DNA from: CAZMXP01 sp964570285
Lineage (GTDB): Bacteria; Planctomycetota; PLA2
Length of the DNA stretch: 64,000 nt
Direction of reading: 5' to 3'
NCBI GenBank assembly: GCA_964570285.1
Contig: CAZMXP010000026.1
Location: 4,383 to 68,382, forward strand
A program made the position numbers and the translations under genes. Numbering within the stretch: the first letter of the stretch is position 1; every line of letters begins with the position of its first letter. Shown one piece after another: positions 7,176 to 17,400 of this stretch. Below the pieces are notes generated by a model that searched no databases, was not told the DNA's origin, and worked only from the letters and a program-made list of their open reading frames with translations.

Positions 7176-10004
7176 GTGCGGCCGGTCGTGCTCCTCCTCG
7201 CTTGCGCGGCACTCGCTCGCGCCGACGACGGCGAGCAGCGCTTTCTCGCCGCCTGGTTCGCGGCGGAGGATCCGGCGACGGTCGACGAGGCGGAGCGGGC
7301 GTTGCGCGACCTGCTCGCGCAGCCCGACGCGCCGCCGCTGCTGGTCGGCCGCTCGCTGCTCGGCCTCGCGCGCTGTGCCGCGACGCGGGGCGACCGCGCC
7401 GAAGAGGGCCGGCTGCTCGACGAGGCGCTGCGCCGGCACGGCGAGCATCGTGAAATCCGGCGCCGCGTCCTGCGCTGGCGTGGCGAGGAGCGGTGGGTGC
7501 GCGGCATCCGCTCGCTCTCCGACCGGGAGTTCCTCGACCTCGACACCGGCGGCGTCTACGCCAGCGCGACGCCTGACGGCGGCGCGCGCGCGGAGATGGC
7601 CGGCGATCGCCTTCTCGCGGCCGCCGTCGCCGACGCCGCCTTCGCCGCGCTGGCGCCGGAGGTCAGCGCGCGGCCGTGGCAACGCGTGGCGACCGACGCC
7701 GGAAACACGAGCTGGGTGCAACTGTTGCAACGCCGCAGCGGGACGGTCGTCCACTTCCTGACGCGCGTCGGCGGGGCCGGCACCGGGCCGCTGCCGGCGC
7801 TGCGCGGCCTCTTCGCCGTCGGTCGCGGCCGCTCGATCGAAGTCGTCTTCGGCGCCGACCCGCACTTTGCACACTACCGGATCGAGCGGCGCACCGGCGA
7901 CGAAGGGCCCTTCGTCCCGCTCGGCATCGTCGCCGCTCCCTCCTATCTGGACCGCGAAGTGGACGAGGCCGCGTTCTACACCTATCGCTTGCAAGGGATC
8001 GAGGCAGGGGGGCGCGGGGGGATCCCGGTCGAGATCGCCGCCGGGAGCGGCGTGCGCGGAGTGATCTCGGGCACGGTCGAACTGGCCGAGGCTGCCGACC
8101 GGCGGTTCGACTTCCGGCGTCGCGCCTTTGTCGAGGAGGGCGGCGACCTCGATCTTGGCCGGGGCCCCCGCGACGGCCGCGGTGCCCTCCTCTTCGACGG
8201 CTTCGGCCACCTCCTCCACCCGCTCGATCCCGCGCGAGGCGACGCGCGATCGGCGTGGGACCAGGCAAGGCCCCTGTTCCCGCTGATCCGCGTCGGCGAC
8301 CTCTTCCTCGTGCCGCTGCGCTGCGGCGGCGTCGCCCGCTGCCGCCTCGCGACAGCCCCGCAGGGCACCGACCTGCGCCTCGAGTACGAGTTCACACTCG
8401 ACGGCACTTCGTTTCCTCCGGTGCCGCGACTTTCGGCGGAGGTTCGGCCGGAGGGGGTACTCGTGAGCGTCGCGACCAGCGAGCCCTGGTTCGTCCGCGA
8501 GATCGAGGCGCAGGAGTTGCTCGGGGAGCCGGAGCAGCGCGCGAAGTGGCGCATCCCGGTCGAGGGCGGCGTCGCGCTCGATGCGCGACCCGGCAAGGGG
8601 TCGCTGCGCGCCTACTCGGCCTTCGGCGTCGACGACCGGATGCGGCGCACCGGCGTGGGCACATGCCATGTCGCGCTCGGGCCCTTCGAGGCGCGGCGCG
8701 GGGAGGTCACGCTCCGCGATGGCGACTGCTTCTCGGTCGAGTGCAACGCGATCACCGCGGCGGAGACGGCGGACCTCGTCGTCGATGCGCGCGACGGCGG
8801 CCGCGAGTGGTTCGAGATCGAGGCGCCGCGCGGCATCCTGAATCTCGACTCGATGATCACGCCCGACGAGGGGGAGATCGCGGCGCTCGATCTCTTCGAG
8901 ACCGTCGTCGGCCTCGACCCCGCGGAGATCGCGTTCGCGGAGCGGGCGCGCGGCGACGCGCGGGCCGGGTCATCCCAGCTCTTCCTGCTGCGTACGCAGG
9001 CGGGCGGCTGGGCGAAGGTGGCCGCGATCGCCCGCCCGAGCCGCCGGGAGGTGACCCTGCGCTACGTCTACCACCCGGTCGATCCGCTCTTCGGCGGGGA
9101 CGCGGCGGGCAGCGAGGCGCGCGGCGGCGTCCTCTTCCGCGGCCTCGGCCGCCTCATCCGGCGCAACCGCGTGCTCGACGAGTGGCGGGACGGCCTCCGC
9201 GCGATGCGCGCGGCGCCGATCGTGAAGCCTGGCCCGGCGCTCGGCGAGATGCCCGACGCGGCGAAGCGGCAGGAGGTGCTCTTCGCGCGCAAGCGCCACG
9301 GCGACCCGATGCGCGCGACCTTCAGCTTCGCGCACGGGCGGCGCGACGATCCCGCGCTGCGGCTCACGTCGAACGACTGGGACTTGCAATTCAATGGCGA
9401 CGAGTTCGTCGTCAGGCTCTCAGAGGATGATGCTTCGACGATCACCGACCTCGGCGCTCGCGACTGGCAAGGTGTCGGGGCGATCCTGGAGGGGTCCGGG
9501 GACCGGGCCCCGGTCGCCCACGGTCGCCTCTACCTGGTGCACGCGGTGGACGCGGACACGAACTTCTTCGCGCTCTTCCGCGTGACCGCGCTGATGCCCG
9601 AGGACCGCGTGGCGTTCGAGTGGGTCGGTTGCGACAGCCTCGGCCTCCAGACCTCCCCCGGCCTCGAATTGACCGAGGCGGCCCGGCTGATGCTGAGGGA
9701 GACGCTCGCCGGGCTCCCGGCGACGCCGGAGGCGTGGCTCGCGCAGTGGCAGGGGGCCGAGCGCGAGACGCGCGAGCGGCTGCGCGCCCAGCGCTACCGG
9801 ATCGGCGTCACGGCGGAGCCCGCCGCGGCATTCCTCGACGCGTTCTCCCTCGTGACCGGCATCCCGGTCACGGCTGCCGCCGACCTCGCCGGCATCCGCG
9901 TCACGCTCGGCGGCCAGGACCTGACCGCCGAGTGCATCCTCCGCCGCACCGGGCTCCGCTGGACCGTCCGTCCCGACGGCACCCTCGCCATCCTCGCTCC
10001 TTAG
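7176..10004 (+). CDS. Large secreted protein with C-terminal secretin/TonB-short-domain-like segment
   Basis: 942 residues from GTG 7176, chosen because the product then begins with a signal peptide (MRPVVLLLACAALARA); a longer frame opens upstream in the repeat. No whole-length family is recognised. An early helical part is followed by a segment like a fibronectin-type strand pair (HYRIERRTGDEGPFVPLG), then long beta-rich regions. The last 60 residues read like an STN (secretin/TonB short N-terminal) fold: a SLVTGIPV segment, GIRVTLGGQDLTAECIL, TGLRWTV and a final LAIL strand. It is probably exported to the periplasm or outer membrane. It follows dispersed repeat copy A and converges with the esterase gene 10 bases downstream. 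The function is unknown. Confidence 0.75.
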   Translation: MRPVVLLLACAALARADDGEQRFLAAWFAAEDPATVDEAERALRDLLAQPDAPPLLVGRSLLGLARCAATRGDRAEEGRLLDEALRRHGEHREIRRRVLRWRGEERWVRGIRSLSDREFLDLDTGGVYASATPDGGARAEMAGDRLLAAAVADAAFAALAPEVSARPWQRVATDAGNTSWVQLLQRRSGTVVHFLTRVGGAGTGPLPALRGLFAVGRGRSIEVVFGADPHFAHYRIERRTGDEGPFVPLGIVAAPSYLDREVDEAAFYTYRLQGIEAGGRGGIPVEIAAGSGVRGVISGTVELAEAADRRFDFRRRAFVEEGGDLDLGRGPRDGRGALLFDGFGHLLHPLDPARGDARSAWDQARPLFPLIRVGDLFLVPLRCGGVARCRLATAPQGTDLRLEYEFTLDGTSFPPVPRLSAEVRPEGVLVSVATSEPWFVREIEAQELLGEPEQRAKWRIPVEGGVALDARPGKGSLRAYSAFGVDDRMRRTGVGTCHVALGPFEARRGEVTLRDGDCFSVECNAITAAETADLVVDARDGGREWFEIEAPRGILNLDSMITPDEGEIAALDLFETVVGLDPAEIAFAERARGDARAGSSQLFLLRTQAGGWAKVAAIARPSRREVTLRYVYHPVDPLFGGDAAGSEARGGVLFRGLGRLIRRNRVLDEWRDGLRAMRAAPIVKPGPALGEMPDAAKRQEVLFARKRHGDPMRATFSFAHGRRDDPALRLTSNDWDLQFNGDEFVVRLSEDDASTITDLGARDWQGVGAILEGSGDRAPVAHGRLYLVHAVDADTNFFALFRVTALMPEDRVAFEWVGCDSLGLQTSPGLELTEAARLMLRETLAGLPATPEAWLAQWQGAERETRERLRAQRYRIGVTAEPAAAFLDAFSLVTGIPVTAAADLAGIRVTLGGQDLTAECILRRTGLRWTVRPDGTLAILAP

Positions 10005-10014
10005 CCCCCGGATC

Positions 10015-11232
10015 TCACCCCGACTTGATCATCGACTCCGCCTCGGCGGCGGCCGCCGTGTCCGGGTAGGTCTCGGTGATCTTCACGAGGAGTTCGGCGG
10101 CCTTCTCGTCCTGGCCCTTCGCCTTCAGTTCCTTCGCCTTCGCGAGCATCTCGGCGGCATGGTAGCCGTCGCTCTTCATCAGCTTGAGGCGCCTGTCGCG
10201 GGCGCCCTTCGATGCCTCGAGGCCCGTGTACTTGCGCTCGACCTCCTTGTAGGCGTCGGCCGCCTCGAAGAGCGCGCCGTTGCCTTCGAGGTCTTCGGCC
10301 TTCTTGAGATCCTTCGCCGCCTCGCCTTCGATCTCGGCCGCGAACGCCCCCGCGCCCCCCGGAAATCCGCCCTTCTTCTCGCGCTCGACCAGCTTGGCGA
10401 GCTTCGAGAGCACGCCGCTCTTGCCCTGCGCGTACATCCCGCGCAGCTCCGCGACCTCCGCGGCGATCTTCGTCGCGTCGGCGCGCCCCTTCGCGGTGGA
10501 CTTGAGCAGCTTCCCGTACCACTCGAGGAAGACCTCGGGCTTGCTCTCGTGCAGCATCTTCGGCACGGTCTCGAGCGTGACGTTCTTGAAGCCGAGCGCG
10601 TCGAGCGCGGTCTTCGCGTCCTGCACCTGCTCCATCACGCGCGGGTTGTCGAGCTCGCCGCGGTAGAGGAAGATCGGCATCTGCAGGTTGCGCGGCACGG
10701 TGTCGAGCTTGCCGAACTTCGCGATGTCCTTCAGGAAGACGATGCCGCGGCCGCAGATGGCGAAGAAGACGTCGGGGCGGCGCAGGCCGAGCCACATCGT
10801 CAGGTAGCCGCCGCCGCTCCAGCCGGTGATGACCGTCGCGCTCGGGTCGAGCGTGATGCCGTTCTCCGTCGCGGTCTGGTGGCAGAGCTTGATCGCCTCG
10901 AGCACCGCCTCGCAGTCGCGCTGCATCTCGAGCTGGTCGCCGGCGGCCCAGCCGCGCGCGCCGTTGGTCGTCACGTCCACGCTCACGACGGCGAAGCGCA
11001 TGTCGTAGCCGGGCTGCTGCCACTGGCCGATCTCGAGGAAGGCCTTGGAGTCGGTCCCGGGAACGGCGACGAGGAGCGGGAGCGCCTCGTTCTTCTTGCG
11101 GTCCTTGGGTACGAAGAAGGCGATCTTGCGCGACTCCCCGGCGATATCCACCTTGAGGCGGAAGTCCTCCCCGTACTCCTGCGCCCTCGCGAGGGCCGTC
11201 AGGAGCAGGAGGGCGAGCGGAATGTGGCGCAT
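10015..11232 (-). CDS. Secreted alpha/beta-hydrolase, PHB-depolymerase/esterase-like, with TPR-like tail
   Basis: 405 residues; ATG 11232 with AAGGAG about 9 bases upstream. A signal peptide (MRHIPLALLLLTALARA) leads into an alpha/beta-hydrolase of the esterase-PHB type. The nucleophile elbow is GWSGGG (about residue 140), the acid is probably Asp in GELDNPR and the His is in MLHES, which gives a complete triad. The C-terminal third is a charged helical region with TPR-like pairs (AKELKAKGQDEKAAELLVKI), similar to the tails of other secreted planctomycete proteins. It should cleave an ester outside the cytoplasm; the substrate cannot be told. It is convergent with the large secreted protein and stands alone, divergent from the GAF/roadblock pair. 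Confidence 0.83.
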   Translation of the reverse strand: MRHIPLALLLLTALARAQEYGEDFRLKVDIAGESRKIAFFVPKDRKKNEALPLLVAVPGTDSKAFLEIGQWQQPGYDMRFAVVSVDVTTNGARGWAAGDQLEMQRDCEAVLEAIKLCHQTATENGITLDPSATVITGWSGGGYLTMWLGLRRPDVFFAICGRGIVFLKDIAKFGKLDTVPRNLQMPIFLYRGELDNPRVMEQVQDAKTALDALGFKNVTLETVPKMLHESKPEVFLEWYGKLLKSTAKGRADATKIAAEVAELRGMYAQGKSGVLSKLAKLVEREKKGGFPGGAGAFAAEIEGEAAKDLKKAEDLEGNGALFEAADAYKEVERKYTGLEASKGARDRRLKLMKSDGYHAAEMLAKAKELKAKGQDEKAAELLVKITETYPDTAAAAEAESMIKSG

Positions 11233-11379
11233 CGGGCGGGTCTCCTTCGCCGCCCATCGTAGCGCACCTCTAACCTGTTGCCCGGCAAGGCATTAGAGGC
11301 CGCTCAGGTGGAGGGCCGCCGGGGGCCGATAGGACGGAAGTCCCTGCGGCTGCGGGGTTTAAGTGCGTACCGAGGAAGG

Positions 11380-12327
11380 ATGAGCGGCGACAAGGCTGGC
11401 GACGTCTACCGTCTCGTGTTCGAACTCACGGCACGGGCGACGGATGTTCCCTACGAGAGGTTCCTCGACGAACTCGTCGGGGGGCTCGCGTCGCACTACG
11501 GTGCCGACATCTGCCGCCTGCACATCGGCGAGCGCCATCCCGCGGCCGCCTCGTCGGACAAGTCGGGCCGGCTGGCCGGGGTCTCGCCGGAGGACCTCTC
11601 GCGCTTCGACGTCATCGACCACATGCTCGCGGAGGAGGTGCGGCGGGACGGCGTGCTCCGCACCGCGCTCGATCTCGAGGCGGGCGAGGAGATCGTCAAC
11701 TTCCTCGGGCGCGTCTTCCACACCCCCGAGACCTTCGCCTTCCCGCTGATGGCGCGCGGCAAGGCGTTCGGCGCGATCACGCTCTTCCTGCCCGACCTCT
11801 ACCCGTTCGAGGAGGCCGACGTGCGCGGCCTGCAGGCGATCGGGAACGTCCTCTACGCCGCCAACCACAAGGGGGACGCGTTCGCGGAGGGCAAGGGGGC
11901 GGTGCCCGTCACCTCCGACAAGCTCCGCGCCTACCAGGAGACGCTGGAGCGGGTGGGGAAGATCCTCGAGGAGCTTCTCTTCCTGACGGACGCGAGCAAC
12001 ATCCTGCTGCTCGACGCCCAGGGGGACTTCATCGCGAAGCGCGGCGACGACTCGATGTACTCGTCGGCCAACTTCGCCACCGTCGTCGCGAGCGGCTTCG
12101 CGGCGGCGCGCCGGCTCAGCGCCTTCTACGGCCTGAAGGGCACCCGGTCCGTGCTGCACGAGGGCGACCGCGAGGACGTCTTCGTGATCGAGGTGGCGGA
12201 GCGCGCGCTGCTCTGCGTCGTCTTCCGCGACCACAACGCGCCGGAGCTGATCACGCGGTGGACCGAGTCCGCGGCGAACCGGCTCCGCGAGCACTACGAC
12301 GCGCTGACGGAGGCGAGGGTCCTGTGA
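11380..12327 (+). CDS. GAF domain plus roadblock/LC7-like domain protein
   Basis: 315 residues from ATG 11380, with GAGG four bases upstream; the frame is open further upstream without support. The N-terminal half (about 5-165) looks like a GAF domain (LASHYGADICRLHIGERH, FAFPLMARGKAFGAITLFLP). The C-terminal half (about 185-310) has a roadblock/LC7 pattern: LLFLTDASNILLLDAQGDFIAKRG, a helix with FATVVASGFAAARRLSAF, then a strand ending in LLCVVF. There is no signal peptide. It overlaps the next roadblock gene by four bases (GTGA), so the two are made together and probably form a heteromer. Roadblock proteins usually regulate small Ras-like GTPases such as MglA, but none is encoded in the window. 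Confidence 0.78.
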   Translation: MSGDKAGDVYRLVFELTARATDVPYERFLDELVGGLASHYGADICRLHIGERHPAAASSDKSGRLAGVSPEDLSRFDVIDHMLAEEVRRDGVLRTALDLEAGEEIVNFLGRVFHTPETFAFPLMARGKAFGAITLFLPDLYPFEEADVRGLQAIGNVLYAANHKGDAFAEGKGAVPVTSDKLRAYQETLERVGKILEELLFLTDASNILLLDAQGDFIAKRGDDSMYSSANFATVVASGFAAARRLSAFYGLKGTRSVLHEGDREDVFVIEVAERALLCVVFRDHNAPELITRWTESAANRLREHYDALTEARVL

Positions 12328-12845
12328 GCCGCGCGCAGTCCGAGGTGCGCCACGGCAAGCGCACGGTCTACTTCGCGAGGGACATCCACCAGATGAACCT
12401 CGTGCTGGGCAAGTTCCTCCAGAAGAGCGGCGCCGAGACGGTGCTGCTCGTCGACGAGGCGGGCCACCTCGTCGCGCGGCAGGGCGCGACCTCGCCGACG
12501 AGCGAGGACACGATCACCGCGCTCGTCGCGGGCACGTTCGCCGCGGCGCGCGCGATCGCGCAGATGCTCGGTTCCCAGGAGTTCTCGAGCCTGATCCCGC
12601 GCGGCAGCGGAGGCTACATCCTCACGCTGCGGGCGGGGGACCGCGCGCTGCTCGCCGTCAGCCTCGGCGACGACTGCGCGATCTCCCTCGTGCGCACCTA
12701 CGCCCTCGAGGCGATCCGCCGCCTCGACGCCATCCTCGGCGCGTCGCACGCGGCCAGCACGGGCCACGGCGAGGGCGATGAACGAATCCAGGGGTACCGG
12801 TTCGACCGTGAGATCGACGGGGCGCTGAACGACGTCTTCGGCTAG
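12324..12845 (+). CDS. Roadblock/LC7 domain protein
   Basis: 173 residues, starting at GTG 12324 in a GTGA overlap with the previous stop. It has the roadblock layout: an N-terminal helix (IHQMNLVLGKFLQKSGAETV), strand LLVDEAGHLVARQG, a long helix around TITALVAGTFAAARAIAQML, then strands ending with ALLAVSLGD, and a C-terminal helix. A charged tail of about 35 residues follows. It resembles the C-terminal half of its partner and is probably its paralogue and dimer partner. By analogy with MglB it may act on a small GTPase or in polarity or signalling, but that is inference. A hairpin directly after the stop could end the transcript. Confidence 0.82.
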   Translation: MSRAQSEVRHGKRTVYFARDIHQMNLVLGKFLQKSGAETVLLVDEAGHLVARQGATSPTSEDTITALVAGTFAAARAIAQMLGSQEFSSLIPRGSGGYILTLRAGDRALLAVSLGDDCAISLVRTYALEAIRRLDAILGASHAASTGHGEGDERIQGYRFDREIDGALNDVFG

Positions 12846-12868
12846 CGTTTTCGGCTGCGCCAAAAACG
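12846..12868 (+). terminator. Hairpin after roadblock operon
   Basis: A 10-bp stem with one mismatch, CGTTTTCGGC (12846-12855) with GCCAAAAACG (12859-12868) around TGC, begins one base after the stop codon. No clear U-tract follows, so it is a probable but unproven terminator. Confidence 0.5.
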
Positions 12869-12876
12869 TTAAGCGC

Positions 12877-12924
12877 GGGGGGCACGGGTTGAAAGGGGGG
12901 GGCGCGGGGGGGCGCGGGTGGGGG
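12877..12924 (+). other. G-run cluster (G-quadruplex-capable) upstream of the 12950 gene
   Basis: Six runs of three to eight G lie within 48 bp, 26 bp before the next start codon. They are on the coding strand, so an RNA or DNA quadruplex could form in the 5' leader. A role is not shown. Confidence 0.4.
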
Positions 12925-12949
12925 ATGGCCCTCGACGGTAGCTGCTAGG

Positions 12950-14320
12950 ATGCGCGTGGACTTGTCGACGCTATCGAAGAGGGTTCGCTTCGTTGTGGTC
13001 GTCGCGGTGCTCGGCACCGGCGTCGTGCTCGCCATAGTCCTGAGCGGCGAGCCCTGGCTCGGTCGGGTTGGGCGGGCCCGGGGAAGCGAGGCCTCGCTAT
13101 CGGAGCATAGCGAGGCGGATCCGGTCGCCGATCCACCGGTCCCCGCTGCGGTCCCCGAGGCCGTCGTACCCGTTCAGCCTCCGAAGGAGTGGATGGGGGA
13201 GACCTCCCTTGAGGGAGTGGTCACCGACGCGAACGGAGGAGCGGCGGCCGGTGTCTTGGTGCGCTGTCTCCCCCAGGGATTCACGGTTACGTCGGAGGCG
13301 GAGTTTCTCTGCCACGCGATCAGGACAAACGACGTCGGCAGGTTCGCGTTCGGGAGTCTGCCTGCCGCGCGCTCCTACGCGCTGACCGCCTATGCGAACG
13401 GGGCCTTCGGGAGCGCGCGGGTTCCGTTCGCGGAGGCAAGGGCCGCACGTGCCGAGGTGCGCCTCTTGCGCGTTGTCTACGAGCGCCTCGCCTTCCATGA
13501 TCCGGACGGTGCGGCGGCGCCTCTCCATGGGCGTCGCGTGCTGTTGGACCGAGGGGATGCGCTCTGGTCGAGTGCGTACCCCCACTCCACCGAGAGGCTC
13601 CGCGAGGTCGCCTGGATGGGCTTCGATGCGCTGGACGCTCTCGCGCCGAACGAGGCGGCAGCCATCTACCCGGAGCCTACCGTGGGGAGACAGGCCTTTG
13701 TGCTGCGCCTCGACGGCTTCGAGGAGGTGAGGATCCCCCGATCCGTCGTTCAGTTGCAAGAGGCTTGGCCCACATCGACTCGCATTACCTTGCGCTCGAC
13801 CGGCGTCCCCCCCCCGCTGTGGCGCATCGCACTTCCGGATCTCGGCTTTCCTGCCGAGTGGGGAGACCCTCACCCCACCTTGGAACTCCACCTGCGGGTG
13901 TTCTTCGGCACCAGTGGCAATGTCCATGACGTGGTCTGGCGCAGACCATTCGCCACCCAGCGCGAGGAAGGAGCACCGCGCGTTCTGCAATATGGGTTCA
14001 CGGAGCTTCCGTACAAGGTGGAGGGTGAGGGGGCCGACCGCATCGTGCGCCCCGACTATCCCGAGTTCGGGTACTTGGAGGTCCTTTACATGCCAGCTCC
14101 CGCAGGAAGGGGCGACCCCCCAGAGGAGAGCTTCCTGATTCGGGAGACCTGGCCACCCGTCTCGGGCACCGTCGTGTATCCCGGGTGCGTCCGCTTCGGT
14201 CCGTTGCCGGCAGGGGAGTACACCATTGAAAGATACACGAGGGGAAATGGCGCGGCCAAGAGCTCCTCGCTCGGGACCTACGGAGTCCGCCAAGGGTTGA
14301 ATCGCCATGATGTGCGGTAG
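12950..14320 (+). CDS. Membrane-anchored protein with carboxypeptidase-regulatory-like domain
   Basis: 456 residues. An N-terminal transmembrane anchor (about 12-32, VRFVVVVAVLGTGVVLAIVL) is followed by a Pro/Glu-rich linker (45-80). A beta-sandwich like the carboxypeptidase regulatory domain comes next (about 85-160): SLEGVVTDANGGAAAGVLVRC, then a DVGRFAFGSLPAARSYALTA turn. The rest is beta-rich and contains several aromatic strands, with no catalytic motif. G+C appears a little lower and codon use less extreme than in neighbouring genes, and Thr/Ser/Tyr codons are more varied, so more recent acquisition is possible. It follows a G-run cluster and has no strong ribosome site. The function is unknown; the domain type suggests an extracytoplasmic binding or structural role. 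Confidence 0.72.
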   Translation: MRVDLSTLSKRVRFVVVVAVLGTGVVLAIVLSGEPWLGRVGRARGSEASLSEHSEADPVADPPVPAAVPEAVVPVQPPKEWMGETSLEGVVTDANGGAAAGVLVRCLPQGFTVTSEAEFLCHAIRTNDVGRFAFGSLPAARSYALTAYANGAFGSARVPFAEARAARAEVRLLRVVYERLAFHDPDGAAAPLHGRRVLLDRGDALWSSAYPHSTERLREVAWMGFDALDALAPNEAAAIYPEPTVGRQAFVLRLDGFEEVRIPRSVVQLQEAWPTSTRITLRSTGVPPPLWRIALPDLGFPAEWGDPHPTLELHLRVFFGTSGNVHDVVWRRPFATQREEGAPRVLQYGFTELPYKVEGEGADRIVRPDYPEFGYLEVLYMPAPAGRGDPPEESFLIRETWPPVSGTVVYPGCVRFGPLPAGEYTIERYTRGNGAAKSSSLGTYGVRQGLNRHDVR

Positions 14321-14451
14321 GGTGCCGTCGCCGTTCGGCTCGCACGGGGCCTCCTGCCATGTCACGTCAGGGAGGGATTCACTGACTGAAACGGCAGACG
14401 CCCCAGGCCGGAAGCGGGAAGGCGTATGATGCCGGGCGGAGGAGGCCCCGG

Positions 14452-17400
14452 ATGCGACGTCGCCTTTGGATCGGAGCTTCGATTCTGCTCTGCGGGTGCG
14501 GCCCGTTCGCGATCGGGGCGGGGGGGGCGAAGCTCTTTGCGACCGACACATCCGACCAGCGCGAACTGAACGTCGCGCTGATCCGTGAAGATGCGACGCC
14601 CGCGTACGTCAACCTGGCGGAGGTCACGGCCGACCTCGAAGCGACGCAGAGGGTCGTCGTCGAGACGAACAAGCCCGCGCTCGTCGATGCGCTGCTCGTA
14701 GGGCCGGGGCACCTGCCCACCGTGGGCGACACCGATGCCAGCGGCTGCCCGCTGGCCTTCCTCGACGGCGCGGTCGCCCGGGTCTTCGACGGCCTCACGG
14801 AGCGGGGGCCCGATCCCTCCCGCTTCTTCGCGACGATCCGCATCGCCGGGACGCTGGACGACGGAGGCTACACGCTCTGGGTCCGCGCCCGCGACAGCGT
14901 CGCGCAGACCCGGTGCGCGTCGATCTCGTGGACACGAGACACCCTCCTGCCCGGCATCGTGCCGGCGCTGGCCGTCGAGGCAAGCGTGCCCCGCACGCTC
15001 GACCTGCGCTGGGAAGCCGCGACGGACGATGGCACCGGCGTGGCCCACTACCTCGTCTACTGGGATGCGGGCGGACGCAACGTCCCCGACACCGCCGCGC
15101 GCACGCCCGGGCGCACGTACGGTTTCGACGTGGCCGGTGCCGCGATCTCGGGCACAGCCTCGGGGCCGCTTCCGGTCGTCGATACGGGATTCGATCTGCC
15201 GGGCCTGCTCGCGGGCCGCGCCCACTACGTCCAGGTGACCGCCGTGGACAGGGCTGGCAACGAGACGCCCCTCACCTCCAACGAGGTGGCGTTGATGACG
15301 CGGGCCGGAGGCGACGGCACCTTCCTGCCGGCCGCGCCGTCCGACACCTTCGCGATGGGCGCAAACCCCTCGTTCGTCGTCGCCGCCGACTTCAACGGCG
15401 ACGGCGTCCCCGATCTCGCGGCGGTGGAGAGAGGGGGCGATGCGGTCGCCTATCGCCTCGGGGGCGGCGGCGGGACCTTCGGCGCCCTCCGGACGCATCG
15501 CGTCGACGGGCTCACCCTGTTGGCACTCGCCGCGGCGGACCTGGATCGCGACGGGTACGACGACCTCGTCGCCGTTGCACCCTTGCACATCCAGGCCCTG
15601 CTCGGCGGTCCGGACGCCGCCCTGTTCGGGAGGGGCGTGAGGATCCTCGTCCAGCAGTTCGGCGACCTGCGGCCGGAACTCCACGTCGGGGACATGGACG
15701 CGGACGGAGTTCCCGATGTCGTCGTCGGCGGGCAGTTGGCCGGCGACCTCGGCGTGCTGCACGCCGTCTACTCGCGCGAACTGGGGGCGCAGGGCTATCG
15801 CGGTCCGGACGTCTTTGTCGCCACCGTGCGCCACTTCAGCGCGAATTCCATCCGGATGCCCCGCAGCGCCGACTTCAACGCCGACAACGTCTCGGATGTC
15901 GCCTTCCTCGATGCGGCCTCGGTGCGCCTGCTCCCGCTCAAGCCGTTCGACAGCTTCCTCGCCTTGGGGCCCGGCCTGTTCCAGGAGTCGGTGCCCTACT
16001 CGGCCGGCGCCCCGCCCCTCGCCTCCGCGGTCGGCGACTTCAACGGCGACCACATCCCCGACCTCGCCGTGGGGAACAGCGACCGGGCGATCCGCGTCGT
16101 CGCGGGGGTCGGATCGGACGGGCGAGGGGAGGGCACCCTCGCGTTGCAGCCTCCCTCCGCGAAGATCCCGGGCCTTCCCCGCCAGATCACCTGCGGCGAC
16201 TTCAACGGCGACGGCATCGGGGACCTCGCCGTGGCGCATGAACAGCCGGGCGGCGTTGCCATCCTCCTCGGGGAGGGCGAGGACGGGCGTCCCTCCGGCT
16301 CCTTCCGTGTCGGGCAGACGATCCCGTCGGACGAGCCGCCGAGCGCGATCGCCGCGCACGACCTCACCGGCGACGGCGTCGTCGACCTCGCGATCTCGAT
16401 GGAGGGTGCGGGGACCGTGCGGATCCTGCGCGGCCGGGGCGCGCGCGCGAGAGCGACGCTCGACTACACGGTGTCGCGCATCGGCGCGTCGATCGCCTCC
16501 AAGGCGGTCGCGACCGGGGACTTCGATTCCGACGGGGTCGTCGATGTGGCTCTCGGCGTCGAGACGACCTTCTTCAAGGCCGCCGACATCCTGCTCACGC
16601 GGAGCCGCAACGCGCGCGGCCTCGCCGAGTTCGCGGGCGCCGTGCGCTTCAACGGCGGCCTCGCCCTCGCGTGCGCCGACTTCGACAACGACGGGATCCT
16701 CGACATCGCCGCGCAGTCGGACGCGGAGACAAGCGTCGAGAACAACGAGGCCGAGCCGCGCCTTCAGATCCTCTTCGGCCGCGGAGTGAACGGGCGCGGC
16801 GAGGGCTCCTTCGAGCCGACCTCGGGCGTCTTCACGAGCAGCTTCGGCAAGGCGGCGATTGCCCTCCCCGCGCCCTGCACGACGAATCCGCCGGCCACCC
16901 GCCCTCCGGCGCCGGAGGCGATCGCCGTCGCCGACTTCGATGGCGACGGGATCCCCGACGTCGCCACGCTCGTGGAACTCGTCAAGGCGGGCGAGCCGCG
17001 CCGATCCGCCGTCGCCCTCTTCCGCGGCAAGGGCGCTCCGGGCCGTGGGGACAAGAGCTTTGGGGTCGATGCGTTCTACATCGTGCCCTGCCGCGGCGAG
17101 TCCCTCGTGGCGGCAGACTTGGACGGCGACCTTGTGACCGATCTCGGTGTCAGCAGCCTCGAAGACAGGAAGGTCTACATCTTCCCGGGCCGCCCGCGCC
17201 CGGTCGGCGGAACCGAGAGCGAGCTCGGGGACGGCACCTTCGCGGCCACGCCCGGCGCCATCGCGCTGGACGACCTTTCCATCGTGCAGATCCTCGCGGC
17301 CGACTTCAACCGTGACGGGAGGAACGACCTCGCGGTGCTCCACGCGGCCGGCATCCGGCTGATGCTGGGCTATGGCAGGGGCGGCTTCCGGAGAGGGGGC

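Noticed and set aside
12950..14320. Recent horizontal transfer of the regulatory-domain gene
   Set aside because: Composition looks slightly different, but no flanking mobile element or repeat was found, so this was kept only as a remark.
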